Source: Bursaphelenchus xylophilus
Taxonomy: Eukaryota; Nematoda; Chromadorea; Rhabditida; Aphelenchoididae
Direction: 5' to 3'
NCBI GenBank assembly: GCA_904066235.2
Contig: CAJFCV020000003.1
Span: 6,076,001-6,140,000 of the forward strand
DNA: 64,000 nucleotides
Within the stretch, counting starts at the first letter, position 1, and each line of letters begins with the position of its first letter. Under the pieces are notes generated by a model. That model was not told where the DNA came from. It was given only the letters and a program-made list of their open reading frames with translations, and ran no database searches. The translations under genes and the position numbers were made by a program. Positions 42,062 to 53,673 of this stretch are shown here, piece by piece.

Positions 42062-42186
42062 CAGGGGTGGCAAACGGGCCTCTTTTTCCAAATTTCAGGC
42101 CCGGGGCCCGGCCCGGCAAAATCCCAGGCCCGGCCCGGCCCGTTTCAAAATTTGCCAGGCCCGGCCCGGCCCGGTGGCCACCCCTG
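42062..42186. mobile_element. hAT-type MITE with GGCCCG repeats, copy 1
   Basis: 125 bases with CAGGGGTGGC / GCCACCCCTG ends and an exact 8-base duplication ACTTTTTA on both sides (42054-42061 and 42187-42194). Both are typical of hAT elements. The inside is almost only GGCCCG and GGCCCGGCCCG units. Non-coding. Confidence 0.9.
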
Positions 42187-42514
42187 ACTTTTTAGTTTCG
42201 TCCTAACGAAGTGTCAAAATTGACAAAAAAAATAATTCCGAGAAAATCGATGGCGCTACTTTCGAAAATCGTATCTGTTTTTTCTGAAAATTTTAGAATT
42301 TTATCTTACAGATGTATTTTTTGAATTTTTTCGAATAATATTATATAGGGAATCCATTATATTTATGTCAAAATTATATCTAATTTTACTTGTCAAGCCC
42401 AGATATCAGAGTTACTCAACAAAAAAATCTAGAGAGTTACTATCTAACATTACTACTTAAAAAATTGTAAGATTTAGAAAAAATGAGTCTGATTTCCGAA
42501 ATCATCGCCATTTT

Positions 42515-42596
42515 CAGAATACGACGATTTTTGCTCGTCGTATTCTGAATGGGTGAAACTTGACCCACTCTGGGAAAACTTGACGCTTTCCCAGTC
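42515..42596. other. Cluster of short hairpins upstream of the PIP kinase
   Basis: Perfect 13-base stem CAGAATACGACGA / TCGTCGTATTCTG around a TTTTTGC loop (42515-42547). It is followed by TGGGT..ACCCA and by CTGGGAAA..TTTCCCAG. The last two hairpins share a loop containing AACTTGAC. Function unknown. Confidence 0.5.
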
Positions 42597-42839
42597 AATT
42601 GTCGGCCATTTCCAGGATGAAAGAAAACAGAAATACTAGTCCAATATTCTATATTCGTATTGTTTGTATGCATTTTTTGTCGCTTCCACCTGATAATCTT
42701 CAATTTTGATTTATCCTTTTAGTTTGCTTTTCGTCTTGCCCAAATATATAGCATTTTTTCGTTTTCAAATGACGAGATTTTAGATAGTCTCGCAGCCAAG
42801 TTTTGAATTAGCAATGAAGTGAATGTTTTGTATTATTTT

Positions 42840-43057
42840 AATCCCCATTCATTCAGAGACGAACCGGACTTTCTGTTTGCAAAGTTTTTTTGGGGGACGG
42901 ACTGACGTTTTTTAGTTCTGCCGGTTTAGGAATGGACAACGACGCGCTTTCTCTTTTCGGCCGCCAAAGCGCGCAAGGAAAAATAAAAGGCCCGGCTGGC
43001 CTTTTTTTCTTGGCGGCCGCTCCTTTTGCCGTTTTCAAATCGTTCAGCTTTTCAGTT
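42840..43057 (+). promoter_or_regulatory. Upstream region and candidate trans-splice acceptor of the PIP kinase
   Basis: GTTCAGCTTTTCAG ends at about 43055, directly before the ATG at 43058. Such a short gap fits a spliced-leader acceptor. The upstream open frame (42890 onward) shows no domain and probably reflects GC-rich 5' sequence. Confidence 0.45.
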
Positions 43058-44481
43058 ATGGCGAGCCGTACAAAGCATCATAAACATCATGGTGGACTGA
43101 GGAAGAAGCCGTTGGTACCTAAATGGAAGGTGTTCCGAGCGAAGGACCCTGTAATGTCCGTGTTTATGTGGGGAGTCAATAACACGGTAAGGTAGTTATG
43201 ATCGACTTTTAATATTTAGGTCGTTTATAGATATTAGAAATACACCAATGCAATGCTAATATTTTCATATCTAGATAACTGAACTGATGCACGTTCCACC
43301 TCCTGGTCTCCTATTTCCAGATGAATTCCGGGCTTTCTCCAAGGTCAAAGTGGACAATCACTTTTTTAACAAGTATGAGTAATATGAGTGTTTAATGATG
43401 AATTCAGGGAGAATATGCCCAGCCATTTCAAAGTCAAACACTATTGCCCGAATGTTTTTCGCAGCTTGAGACAACAATTTGGAGTTGACCAGAGGCATTA
43501 TTTAGTAAGGCATATATAAAAACATTATTTATTTTTTTAGAGATCTTTGACTGCCATTGAGCCAGAGTTAGATCCACAAGAAGGATCGAACAACTTTTTC
43601 GTTTCGTTTGATCGAATGTTTGTGATCAAGGTGATTGATTCTGAAAGCGTGGCTGAACTTCATTCAATTCTTTTCAAATATCACTCATATGTCGTGGAGA
43701 GACAAGGAAAGACACTTCTTCCCCAATATCTTGGGCTCTACCGAATTACAGTTGACGGAACTGATAAGTATTTTCTGGTCATGAGGAATATTTTTGGGTC
43801 CAAATACGCTATTCACAAAAAGTATGACCTGAAGGGATCTACGGTTCAACGGCAGGCTAGCGAAAAAGAAAAGTCGAAAGAACTCCCAACATTCAAGGAC
43901 AACGACTTCCTCGAAGAAAATCACAAGTTGACTATTCCTCCCGATGTGAAGAAACAGCTCTTGGATATATTAAAGAACGACACCGACTTCTTGACTAATC
44001 TGCATCTTATGGATTATTCTCTGTTGGTCGGGATCCATGACATTGAAAAAGGAATGGAAGAAAGTTTGGCGGAGAAGGAGATGGAGAACGAGGACGATAG
44101 TGGAGATGAACTTGCTCCATCTCCCCCAGATAGTCCTATTCCGTCTGTGTCTGCATTTAATCTTGATGAAGAATTCTTCGCCATTGTTAGTGCTGGTAAG
44201 TATCAAAGAGTAATGTGACATAAATCTTCGGTTTAGACTCGCCGCACCAAAAGAAGTTTATCTATTTCATTGGTCTGGTTGATATTCTGACTTACTATGG
44301 GGTCAAGAAACGAACAGCATCCGCAGCCAAGTCAGTTAAATATGGGGCTGAAGCTGAACATATATCCACAGTCAAACCCGAACAGGTAATTTGACACGAC
44401 TCTGTAATTAATCTTTAGTATGCCCGTCGATTGATTGAATTCGTGGACAAGAATGTGGTCACTACTGGATCAGATACGTAA
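43058..44481 (+). CDS. ppk-2: Phosphatidylinositol-5-phosphate 4-kinase (type II PIP kinase, PPK-2-like)
   Basis: Makes PI(4,5)P2 from PI5P on intracellular membranes. The start [20 protein letters not shown] matches the type II dimerisation region, as does [15 protein letters not shown] with [17 protein letters not shown]. The catalytic core shows RMFVIKVI (ATP-binding Lys), [47 protein letters not shown] and, after a typical low-complexity linker (LAPSPPDSP), [18 protein letters not shown]. The specificity-loop segment ([20 protein letters not shown]) is close to the PIP4K type, not the type I PIP5K. Introns at about 43187-43274, 43371-43407, 43505-43540, 44195-44236 and 44386-44418 fit. 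Length is about the usual size for the family. Confidence 0.9.
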
Positions 44482-45429
44482 CGTAAGATACCTGGTTTCA
44501 ATTTAATATACCTTGCATTCCTTAGATTAATCTGTATATAATTATGATCTAATTCTAAAGTCATGCTGTTTTGGCCATTGTAAAAGTTCGTTTTTTCCGA
44601 TTTTGTCATTGCCGGTTATTTTTGTGCGGCATTGTGGCCATCTAAACTCGCTTATAACCTAGGGCATCTTCACTGTTCACGAGGTTGTTTGTGGTCTTTT
44701 TAGCCGATTCCCAAGTCACGTTATATTTGGCCTTGCTTGATTTACGTTGCAACGGCCTAAAACCGGAAATATTTGATAATAAATTTGTAATTTATCGATT
44801 TAAAATTTCTGGAACCTGATTATTAAATAGACGAATTATGCAAATTAAGTGAAAAGAAATGACCCGGCTGTAGAGTATTCGAAATATACAAAACAAAGTG
44901 AGAAGATCGATGAGTAGTTAGGATTAGTTGAGCAAGGAAGCGGAGATGTTGCTAGATTAGACGGCAATGCTCCGTTGCCGGGGCTTCTCCCGAATTCGAT
45001 CGGTCAAATTCATCTCCAGATATTTGAGGCTCTCATGACTGGCATTGGCTCGCTGAAATCTCGGCTTGGCGTGCTTTGAGAATGCAAATAAAAGAAGCAC
45101 AACATTGACAGGGTTACAAAAGCAAACCAAGGGACAACTTTAAGAAAGGCACAACATGATATTACACCATAAGAGGGGAAGGGTAAACAAGAAAAAGAAA
45201 ACACCAACAATTCTCAGACTCTGGTTCCACCATCAAGCCCCGTGCATTCCGAGTAAGCTTCTTGCAATGCGGCATCATATATCTAGAATAAGGTTACAGA
45301 ATCACCCGAAATTGTTAAATGGTGGCAAGTGCTGCAAGAAAAGGTGAGAATTAATTAAAAGATGACAACACCAACAAGAAACATGGAGTGGAGGTGGGAA
45401 TAGTTGTATATTCACATCACTTATGTGCC
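44482..45429. other. Intergenic, convergent 3' regions
   Basis: The 3' regions of the PIP kinase (plus) and the Ig-domain gene (minus) meet here. AATAAA-like signals are at about 44779 and 45088. No other gene is supported. Confidence 0.5.
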
Positions 45430-47581
45430 TCAGACAACGGCCTCTCGGCTCATATACACCTGGTCTGTGAGGGGGGACGGTCGCATTACCTCGGTCGTTG
45501 AACTTCCGTACAATCCTCGTTGGATGTCATCGCTGTAGGTGTCATGAGGTCTAAACAATACTTTGGTCGCATTGCCGGCAACTTACGGTTGTTTGAAATT
45601 ATCTTGTGAGTAATCGGTGTTGGAGTTGTTCTCGCCTGAAGTGAAAGTTATGGGTAAAAATTGATAAAAATACTTGGAACATTTCTCCAGAATTATGGTA
45701 ATGCAAAGAACATACCTGTAAAACATAGCATCTGTTGCCTCATGCAGTACATAACAGATACAATAAGCACCAGTACAACTACAATCGCTCCAAGAAGAAG
45801 TAGTACCCATGCTGGTAGTTGGCCAATATCCGAACTACCGACTCCTAACAGATCTCCCAGAGGCACATTGATCCTGAAAAGTAATCATTATGAAGCCATT
45901 TCTCCTACTGTTTGGCTCCATGAGAGTTTTGAACTTTGAGGAAGATGGATCGACTCTGGTCATCTTCATGAACCGGTGATATTCTGAGACGAGCAATGGC
46001 ACAGTAATGGGAGCTACTGTTCTGAAGGTTGGCCTCGAAGTGGAAGTTCTGCCATCTCTGGCCAACAAAGATGTCATTGTTATCGATCGAGAATACTATC
46101 TCTCTAGGCGGTTGAGGAGATGGGTCAGCGCAATAGTGGACAGTGACAACGGCCCCTTCTTCGTATTGCTCAACGGTGGGCTCAACGTCAGAGGCCATCG
46201 GAGGACCTTGTACTTGCACACTAATAGTCCTCTCGCCCGGTACTTCCAGACTTGGTGAACATTCAGGAATTCCTTGAGATACGATTGAACAAGCCGAACA
46301 CCAATATTGACCAGAATAAGAATAATTGCTCACTCGGAGTTCACAGATTGAGTTCAATCGAACCACATTGGCAGGCAGAGGACCAGGGATCTCTTTATAG
46401 ACACCGTTCAGACCTTGGCCACACGCTGCATCGACCACTTGATTGTTGGGATGACGCAATTTCCAATAGACAATAGGTCGGGGATTGGCTTCAACTGTGC
46501 ATGAGAGTTTCACAACCTGATCCATGGCGACCTGAGGGCCGCCTTGGAAAGGGGGAGATGTCAGGACTTGTTGGAAGTTGTCCTGAACAGTTCTTGCTGC
46601 AGCTAAAAAATTATGATAGTCATCTCATAGCACTCATATTCTAAATCAGGTCTAAATAAGAATGAGCTTACAATAGGGATCAATGGAGACGGCTTCCGAG
46701 GACAGCCCATTCTCATCGAAAAGGCCGTTATTGGCCGAACATTGGATCGATTGACCGATCATTTCCACTCCAATGGACAGCTCGGGGCCATCATTATTAA
46801 TCGTGATACCATTCTTCATCCATCTGAATGTTGTGGCTGGTGGATTCGCTTGGATTGAGCACCTCAGGGTCTTTCTTCTCCCTGGATTACAAGTGTTATC
46901 CGGCCCTCGAATACACTCAACATAAAAATGAAGTCCTTGGTTGGGTATAACTACAGGCCCTTGACCGTTTGCATCTACCACGTGGACTTGACGAAGATAT
47001 CTGACCACGACTTGGGCCGGGGCAGAATCAATGAGTCCAGTTGAGAGGGCGGCTTGGCAGATAATCGTGGCCCCAGACCAGGATGGATTGGCTTCTACGT
47101 TTCTCAACGCGACAGTCTGTAAATATTTACAGGTAACTCTTCTTATTAATCGGCAGGGTGGAATGTTTGTATAGGCCTCGAAAGGTCAATCGCTCTCACA
47201 GGTCAGCTGATTGTTCCTTCAAAACATTCGTAATAGCTATGTTTCTTTCAAAGGATGTGAACTATAATAAACTCCTTGACTTACGGGGAATCCAGCCGTC
47301 CTTGTCATATCCTGGGCTGAATTCAGAACATTAACGATGTCCGTGATGTTCTTCTGCGGACAGTCTACGCAAACAAAGCGTAGTTGACTCACGGGATGGT
47401 CAGAGACACAATAAATAGTATTACTGGAACTTCGGCCGACCATTGTCCACACTATTTCATTTAGTTGAGTTGCTGATGAAACTGGGAATGGCTGCTCCGA
47501 GATCTTGACTTGTGCCTGCATCTGGGCAACGACTCCCCCGCCACTCAACAGGCATATTACCCACAACGGGATGACCAGCAT
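45430..47581 (-). CDS. Ig-superfamily single-pass membrane protein
   Basis: Cell-surface protein, probably an adhesion or guidance receptor. A signal peptide (MLVIPLWVICLLSGGGVVAQ) starts at 47581. Exons: 47581-47285, 47117-46674, 46601-45909, 45873-45716, 45635-45587, 45550-45430, all phase-compatible. The ectodomain contains at least three Ig-like folds. The best seen are LRCSIQANPPATTFRWMKNG..IGQSIQCSANN and KLSCTVEANPRPIVYWKL..SGQYWCSACS, plus a fold ending in SHYCAIARL. A transmembrane helix (AWVLLLLGAIVVVLVLIVSV) is followed by a short cytoplasmic tail ending TDQVYMSREAVV, a possible PDZ ligand. I do not recognise the orthologue. The start exon is preceded by a TTTGTTGTTTGCAG acceptor, so a 5' exon or a spliced leader lies upstream. 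Confidence 0.8.
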
Positions 47582-49527
47582 CACTTGCTGGACTGCGCGA
47601 AACAGGTGCTGCAAACAACAAAAAGTGAAATGAAAACACAAAAAATGGTGGACAAGGTCCAGCGCGCGGCCTGTAACTGAAGACAGCGTCGGAGAGGAGT
47701 CTCGAACCGTTCAAGAGGACGGCGAGCGAATCCCCTCGGCTCGTGGGTCGCCCCGCGCTCTACCAAAGCCTGCGTAAACGCCACTCGACCACCTTGGCAG
47801 GGCGCAAGGAAGGGGAAGGTAGGGGGCACAGAGACCACAAAAACATTAGCATGAGAGCGATCGCGTCTGAAAGAATGGGAAAACGAGGAGGGGGAGTGCC
47901 TGCGCGGGAGGTCAGACATAAGAGTGCAATGAGAAAGCCTGCTCTCGACTCTAATTAGGCCGGGATCTGGCTGGCTAGCCCCTTGATCTGCCGCCCTTGG
48001 CACTAATCCCGCTAGTCCGCATGAAATCGATTAGCTGCAAAAAACTGAACAGACGAAGGAATTGTGCATGGCGACAAAGAAAACGACGAAACCCATTTAC
48101 CCCAAAAATGGAAGTCGCGCGAGGGGCTAGCCACGGTGAAACCTGGGGAAACTCAACTCGAAAGGAGAAGGGAAACCATGGGGGTGGTAAGACGCGACCA
48201 GGCGGGAATCCGGAGGATCGTTGCGCAACCATTCCCCTTATGTTCGCTTCATAAGATGATTATATTCGGGTTGAGTGGCAACACAGTAAAACTGAAATGT
48301 CAGAAGAAAAGAGATGGGTATCCAAGAAGAGGGGGAGGACTTCATATCAGGGTTATGATCTAAATGGAACCCTGGTGACCGCGGAATATTTCCAAACAAA
48401 TTGAGTTAAGAGTTTTTTTTGTAAGGTGTAGGTTTAATCAAAGACCTGAGTGATTTCATAAATATCCCTCCGAAAAAACATGAAAAATTTGTTGTAATAT
48501 TTTTATTCAATTTTTTGGTTGATAAATCAACATAGCGAAACCGTGATCTTATCGTGCCTTCCCGAAGATTACTTATAATTCACGAAATGAAAAATACTCG
48601 AACCTAAACGTTAATAAAACGCAACTTGGGCATTCCGAATATTCTTCTAGCGGAATAAAGGTTGTATAAAACGAAGACACGCGTCGCTGAAGGGATAACT
48701 TGCGAGAAATGACACTTAAGACATCTGATTCCACGCAAAGATACAAAAAGAAATTAAAGAGAGCGCCTGTAATCTCGGCAGCTTTGAAGACTCCAGGCTA
48801 GCTGAGCTGACCTTCTTCGTGCAGCCGCAAGCGCCACTCGGAGCACTTCTTTGAATAATAATTGACATAGCAAAGTGATCCTCCTCTTTTTTCGTGGATA
48901 TTTTGAAGAGAGGGAAGAGCTCGCATTTATTGGAATACGTTTCGATAAATCCATGGAAAGGTTACTTTCTCCAGAATTATGGATTTACAAGTGGAAACGA
49001 CCACGCAGATGGAACCACAGTTCAAATTCAGTGATCAAATGTCATGGATAACTTTGGAACAAGGCTCCGTTACTAAGGCGCGCCGTTATGAGTGTGAGAC
49101 AATGCATCCTGACAAAGACTCTCCGTCATTCTGCCATTAATGGCATTGCGCGAATAGACAATGGAACTATTACGAAAAAAAAACTGTCTGATCTCATGAG
49201 TTTTATCATCATTTCACAGTCGTTTATGTTTTTTGTTTTCAAGCTGTATTTCTGTAAGCTTTTTGTTTGAGAGTAAGGAAACCGTTGGAAATATTACTAT
49301 AACGTCCAAAATAACATTTATATTCAAGATGTCGTCTATACCCAGATCAGATGCATAGTAAAGTGCGATGTATGGAGATTGTACTATTCCTGAAAGGACC
49401 TCTGACTCAGAACCATCAGCCTCTGAATGACCGCTTTCGATTTCTTTTAAGACTGATTCGGGATCTCCACATTCCCTTCCATGAGACAGCCCCTACTACA
49501 ACATAAAGTAGTGGTTTGTAGGTCAAA
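47582..49527. other. Intergenic region upstream of Ig and ZP genes
   Basis: The two divergent genes start at its ends (47581 minus, 49528 plus). The stretch includes GC-rich parts near 47640-48260 with long overlapping ORFs in several frames, probably 5' UTR or promoter of the Ig gene. I find no domain in them. Confidence 0.45.
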
Positions 49528-51279
49528 ATGAAAGTGACCCTTTTGTGTTGCTTATCCCTGTCCTTAAGTCCTTATCTATCAGCTGTTCCAACGCCGCTGA
49601 TCAACCTTCATGAGGGTTTTATTGGTCTTAATGACAGATTCATGGAGCCTCCTTACTTTAGTAAGATCTCTTTTCTAGTATTATAATTTTATTTTATAAG
49701 AACCCATTGCCAAAAATAAGGCTTACACCTTGGAGATTTTCATGGGGAATGTGGACGAGTTCGATTACATGGTGGATTACTGTGTGGCCAATAACATTCG
49801 TTTTATGGATAGCTACGGGTATGTTTGCTCTGCCCCAGGTGTTTTACTGATTCATCTCCCGAATGACCATCGGGAAATTGGATAAACGATAAAAACGAAA
49901 AAGGAAGAGCTTTCAGGTGTTTGCGTCCAGATAACGTGTTCTCCGACTATCTGGAGACCGAGCAGTATACACGCCCGGGGGCTGTGAAGAGAACTCTTGT
50001 CCACTTTTATCCCCAGGATGTGTTCCTCAACATCGAGTGTGTAATCACCGTATTTTCTTGCAGTGGATGTGCTGAGGTGAGTTGCTATTATAGTTGATAA
50101 TGCAATTCCAATTTGTGTTGATTTAATTAATTTTTGATGACTTAATTATTCTTCCAGCATTCTTGTCACACTCATCCGCGGATACGGTATCCTAACTTCA
50201 CAATGCCCATCAGATGTAGTTACCCGGTCAGTCAGCCCTATGCCCTCCCTCCCACTCAACCGTATCCCATCGTCCCGCCTGCCCCTCCAGCCCCCTCTCC
50301 CCCCTTGCCTTACCCTCTGGCACCCCCTCCCATTCCAGTGCCGGGCCCTCAGAGATGTGAAAGATGTCTTTGGGGACTACCCTGGTGGTTGTGGCTGATC
50401 TTCTTCATACTTCTACTGATTCTCCTCTGTCTGATTATCTCCCTGTGTCTATGTTGTCTTCTCAGAAGAAGACGAAGAACACGACTTACAGAAAACACAG
50501 TTCCGCACAAAGAGATCTACACCATAGAAAAGGGGATTCAGGCCGAGAAACTCTCTGATTCTAGTGGACTAACAAGAAGAGAGTTAGATCGGCATGGAAG
50601 TGTGCGGTTAATCAACGAACACCCATCAATAAATAACAGAAGCAGAAGAAGTTTGAGTGTAGATAGACACCATCAGAGAAGTGAAGAAACACGACGGGAA
50701 ACTGGAGAAGAACAGAGAAGATTGGAGCAGATGAGAAGGGATGAACGGAGGGATCAGATGGTCAGAGAACAAAGGATGAGGGAACAGGCGATCAGAGAGG
50801 AAAGAAGTCGAGAGCAAGCGGCCAGAAGGCATGGTAATGGCCATAAAAGAGCAGGAGGGGCTGCTTATGACAACCATCAGTTTGACGTATACGAAGAAGA
50901 TGGAATGGAGCGAGTAGTCACTGAATCTCGGGTATTTTATGGTATGTTTAGTGTGTCTGCGAAGCTGGGATAGGCATTATTTGAATGTCATGTAATTTTA
51001 GAAAATTATCCTCCAACCACGCAGACCACGGAAATCAGCGCGGAAAGAAGCGGGGAGAGTTATGTCTCCCCTCATCCGCCATCAATTCATCTTCAACTAC
51101 AAAGGGAATTACAAGACAATCAGCGAATGCGGCAACGGAGAGAGCCCTTGGAAGAATACCGAGAAGATGGGGAAGAAATAAGGAATGCCCGAAGCTATCG
51201 AAATCGACCAATCCATCATTCGAACGAGGCCCTCAGAGAAGAGACTGTACGAACAATGCGACAGTCCTCAGTAATATAA
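49528..51279 (+). CDS. Membrane protein with a ZP-C-like extracellular domain
   Basis: Likely a cuticle or surface protein of the cuticlin family type. A signal peptide (MKVTLLCCLSLSLSPYLSA) leads to a short ectodomain with the ZP C-half pattern: YTLEIFMGNVDEFDYMVDYC, then MDSYGC, then VFLNIECVITVFSCSGCAEHSC. The ZP N-half is not visible, so the domain may be reduced. A proline-rich stretch (LPPTQPYPIVPPAPPAPSPP) precedes a transmembrane helix (WLWLIFFILLLILLCLIISL) and a very basic, Arg/Glu-rich cytoplasmic coiled-coil region. The last exon (ENYPPTTQTTE..) follows an intron at about 50942-51000 and ends RTMRQSSVI. Introns also fit near 49662-49699, 49818-49915 and 50076-50157. Orthologue not recognised. 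Confidence 0.75.
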
Positions 51280-51399
51280 GAACTAATTATATTATATAAT
51301 ATATTATGTATTGTTTGTAAAATTTATTGAGAATAAGACTTTGTTTTGTATCGTTGATAATGCATGTTAACACCAGGATATAACGGAATTCCCGCCACT

Positions 51400-52225
51400 C
51401 TAAACATAGTCCAGACGGTGGTACTTTCCACGTTTGTTACGGAGGTGTTCGGCCGCGAAAATTATATCTGAAATGCATGCATGTGTATTAAAATGTCATA
51501 ATTCAAATGCAAACTAACTTTGTTTCTCTTCTTCAGTCAACTCAGGAGGGGTAATAGTAACTTCTCTGAAGGCGGGACGTCTGATGCATTTGTTGATGGT
51601 CAAAATTAAGGCCACAGAAATGGCTGCAACCAAGGAAGCCAAGGCCCAATTTATCCCATGATAATGTTGGTAAGTTCCTTCAAAATGGGCATGGAGTCTG
51701 GGGGACACATCCCCTTTCAAATTCTCAAATAATTTTCGATAATCGTTACATCGAGTGTAAAAGTCTTCATTTAAAGTCGGCCTCTCGTTCAGACAGTAAT
51801 CACATACTGTATCTGTACTTTCGGAACAAGCCTTCTTGATGTACATGGTAGGACCACAAGTTGCACATCTTTTGCAGTCATAACCATCGAAGAAAGTTTC
51901 CTTAATTCGTCAATTATTTACATTGATTACATTTTCCTTACTTCATCGCATTCTTGGGAAACTGATTCTTGGATACTGTAGGCCAACTAAACATTATGTT
52001 TTTATTTCCAAATCATTAAATTTATTTAGATCACAATTACACCGAGACGTTTTCTATTCATTTCAATTCACGTGCTGAGTGTTCCATATATACAGAGTGA
52101 AGACAAGTTTATGTTATGTACACAAGATGAATGTAGAGGGAAGAAAAAGTAATTTACAAAAGGTTTTACACCTGTACGACCTACCTGACTACAGAGAATA
52201 ACAACCGAAAACAACTTATGGAGCA
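51400..52225 (-). CDS. TNFR-like type I membrane protein with one cysteine-rich domain
   Basis: Exons 52225-52185, 51986-51942, 51900-51519 and 51467-51400 join in phase. A signal peptide (MLHKLFSVVILCSQLAYS) is split by the first intron. One cysteine-rich module follows: ECDEETFFDGYDCKRCATCG then TMYIKKACSESTDTVC. This has six cysteines in the spacing of a TNF-receptor repeat, including the DTVC ending. After a short stalk comes a transmembrane helix (WALASLVAAISVALILTI) and a small cytoplasmic tail rich in Glu and Arg, ending GKYHRLDYV. No death domain is present. TNFR-type proteins are few in nematodes, so the identity rests on spacing alone. It could be another small Cys-rich surface protein. 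Confidence 0.6.
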
Positions 52226-52358
52226 TGTCTATTGATCAGAGAGAAGTGATAACGCCTCAAATGGCAGGGAAGACGCCACCGGCGATTCGTTTCCCTCTCT
52301 TTTTGAGACCCAAGGCCAGAGCGATTCAAGGAAAAGGCAGGTGATTCAGAAGGCGGGC

Positions 52359-53392
52359 TCACAACTCGCCGCTCTGGAGCTCTGATTGAGAGGTGACCAG
52401 TTCGTGACCGTCTTCATTGCTCTCGGCCGTTGTGGAGATCGTTGTTGCACTCCCTCTGCGTAGCCCGGGCTCCAGAAGATAACGTTCCAGGTTGATGATG
52501 GGTCTCGTGTCTCCCGGACGTTGAGTGACATCTCGCCATGACCTCAGGGTCCGTGTGCACATCAATCTTTGGTTGTCGACTCTTCTGGCTTTCCGCAGTT
52601 TGAATTGTTTTCTCTGGGCATGACAGGCTGATATCAGTGATAAGAAGAAGGTCGCCATGATCAGAAGGAAGCCGAAGCCAAAGGTAATAAAGGCCTCAGG
52701 TCGCAGTGCCTGGACCTCGGCTCTGCTCAGCATACAAGCCGCCATAGAAAGGAGAGCAATCGAGCCTATAAAAGTTGAACAAAAGAGAAAGAGGGCTTAC
52801 AATTACACAACTCCAGAATCGTATTTACTTTCAACCAGATGAAGAATCCAAATGGTGGCGCCATAAAATGTAAGACCGAAGCGAAGGAAGCGGTTGTAAC
52901 GACCACAAAACAAAAGGCAATGATCACATAAAAGTAGTTTGCAACTGTCGGGGAGATGCAATCGATAAGGGCTAAAGAACAGAACGTAGTAATCCCAGCA
53001 ATCATGGACTTACAACTGTGATTGTAGCTGTAAATTAAATGTCTGGTATTGTGTTCGACAAAAGAGCCAAATCTGGCGGGCATCCAGAAATGTTTGGAGC
53101 CGATGGAATCACAAGGAATCAGATTCAAAGCGTTTAATTCATCGCTTTGAATCTTTGAAAGGAACTCATCCCAAGTGTTATTGTAAAGCGATTCATTCAG
53201 AGATCGTGTGTTATTAATGTCTTCATTGTTTAAGAGAATCCAGTCATTGCTAACCAGTGCACACACAGCCTGAACCTCTGAATACAACAATCAACATTGA
53301 CATACCAGAGTAGCCGCGAGAAAATTGAAGATTGAGGAGACTACATTTACCTCGGTGGAATCGCAGAGCATCAGAAGATGGCCCAGTCTCAT
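52359..53392 (-). CDS. Four-pass membrane protein, TMEM127/claudin-like
   Basis: Probably a multi-pass protein of endomembranes or the plasma membrane. The ATG at 53392 starts MRLGHLLMLCDSTE, joined to VQAVCALVSNDWILL across a short intron. Hydrophobic segments are SMIAGITTFCSLALIDCI, NYFYVIIAFCFVVVTTASFA, LELCNCSIALLSMAACML and ITFGFGFLLIMATFFLSLIS, followed by a basic cytoplasmic tail. The block YVIIAFCFVVVT, a split LELCNCS..ALLSM segment and the late helix have the order and length of TMEM127, a regulator of mTOR signalling, but nematode claudin-like proteins are an alternative. Intron 52798-52757 fits in phase 1 (AATT|GTAAGC). The C-terminus ends SELQSGEL. The gene is head-to-head with the kinesin 282 bases away. 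Confidence 0.6.
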
Positions 53393-53673
53393 GGAGGCGA
53401 TCTTCTGCAAGTCGAACGAACGCAATAAAGCCTCCGGGAGAGAGAAACCGGCTGTCGGTAAAAGGCTCGGAACAATTTTCTCCGTCGTCTCTTCGCTCCC
53501 TGCAATCTCTCGCTCTGCTCTTGGCAATGGCGCTTCTCTTTTGCGCGCTTTGCAATGGCCATTTAATAATTTCTTTTCTTTTTATTGTTGTCTCTGCAGA
53601 GCGTACTGTTTGTTGCATTACGAATTTTTACAATAAGAAAAATTATTTTAATTCTGTTGCAGGTACGCCGAAT
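53393..53673. promoter_or_regulatory. Shared head-to-head promoter region, kinesin and four-pass gene
   Basis: 280 bases separate the two starts. On the plus strand TTCTGTTGCAG (ending 53662) precedes the kinesin ATG at 53674 by 11 bases, a likely spliced-leader or 5' UTR acceptor. Confidence 0.5.

Noticed and set aside
47581..48363. Several long overlapping ORFs in three or more frames
   Set aside because: GC-rich stretch opens many frames. None has a domain, and the Ig gene acceptor at its edge explains transcription.
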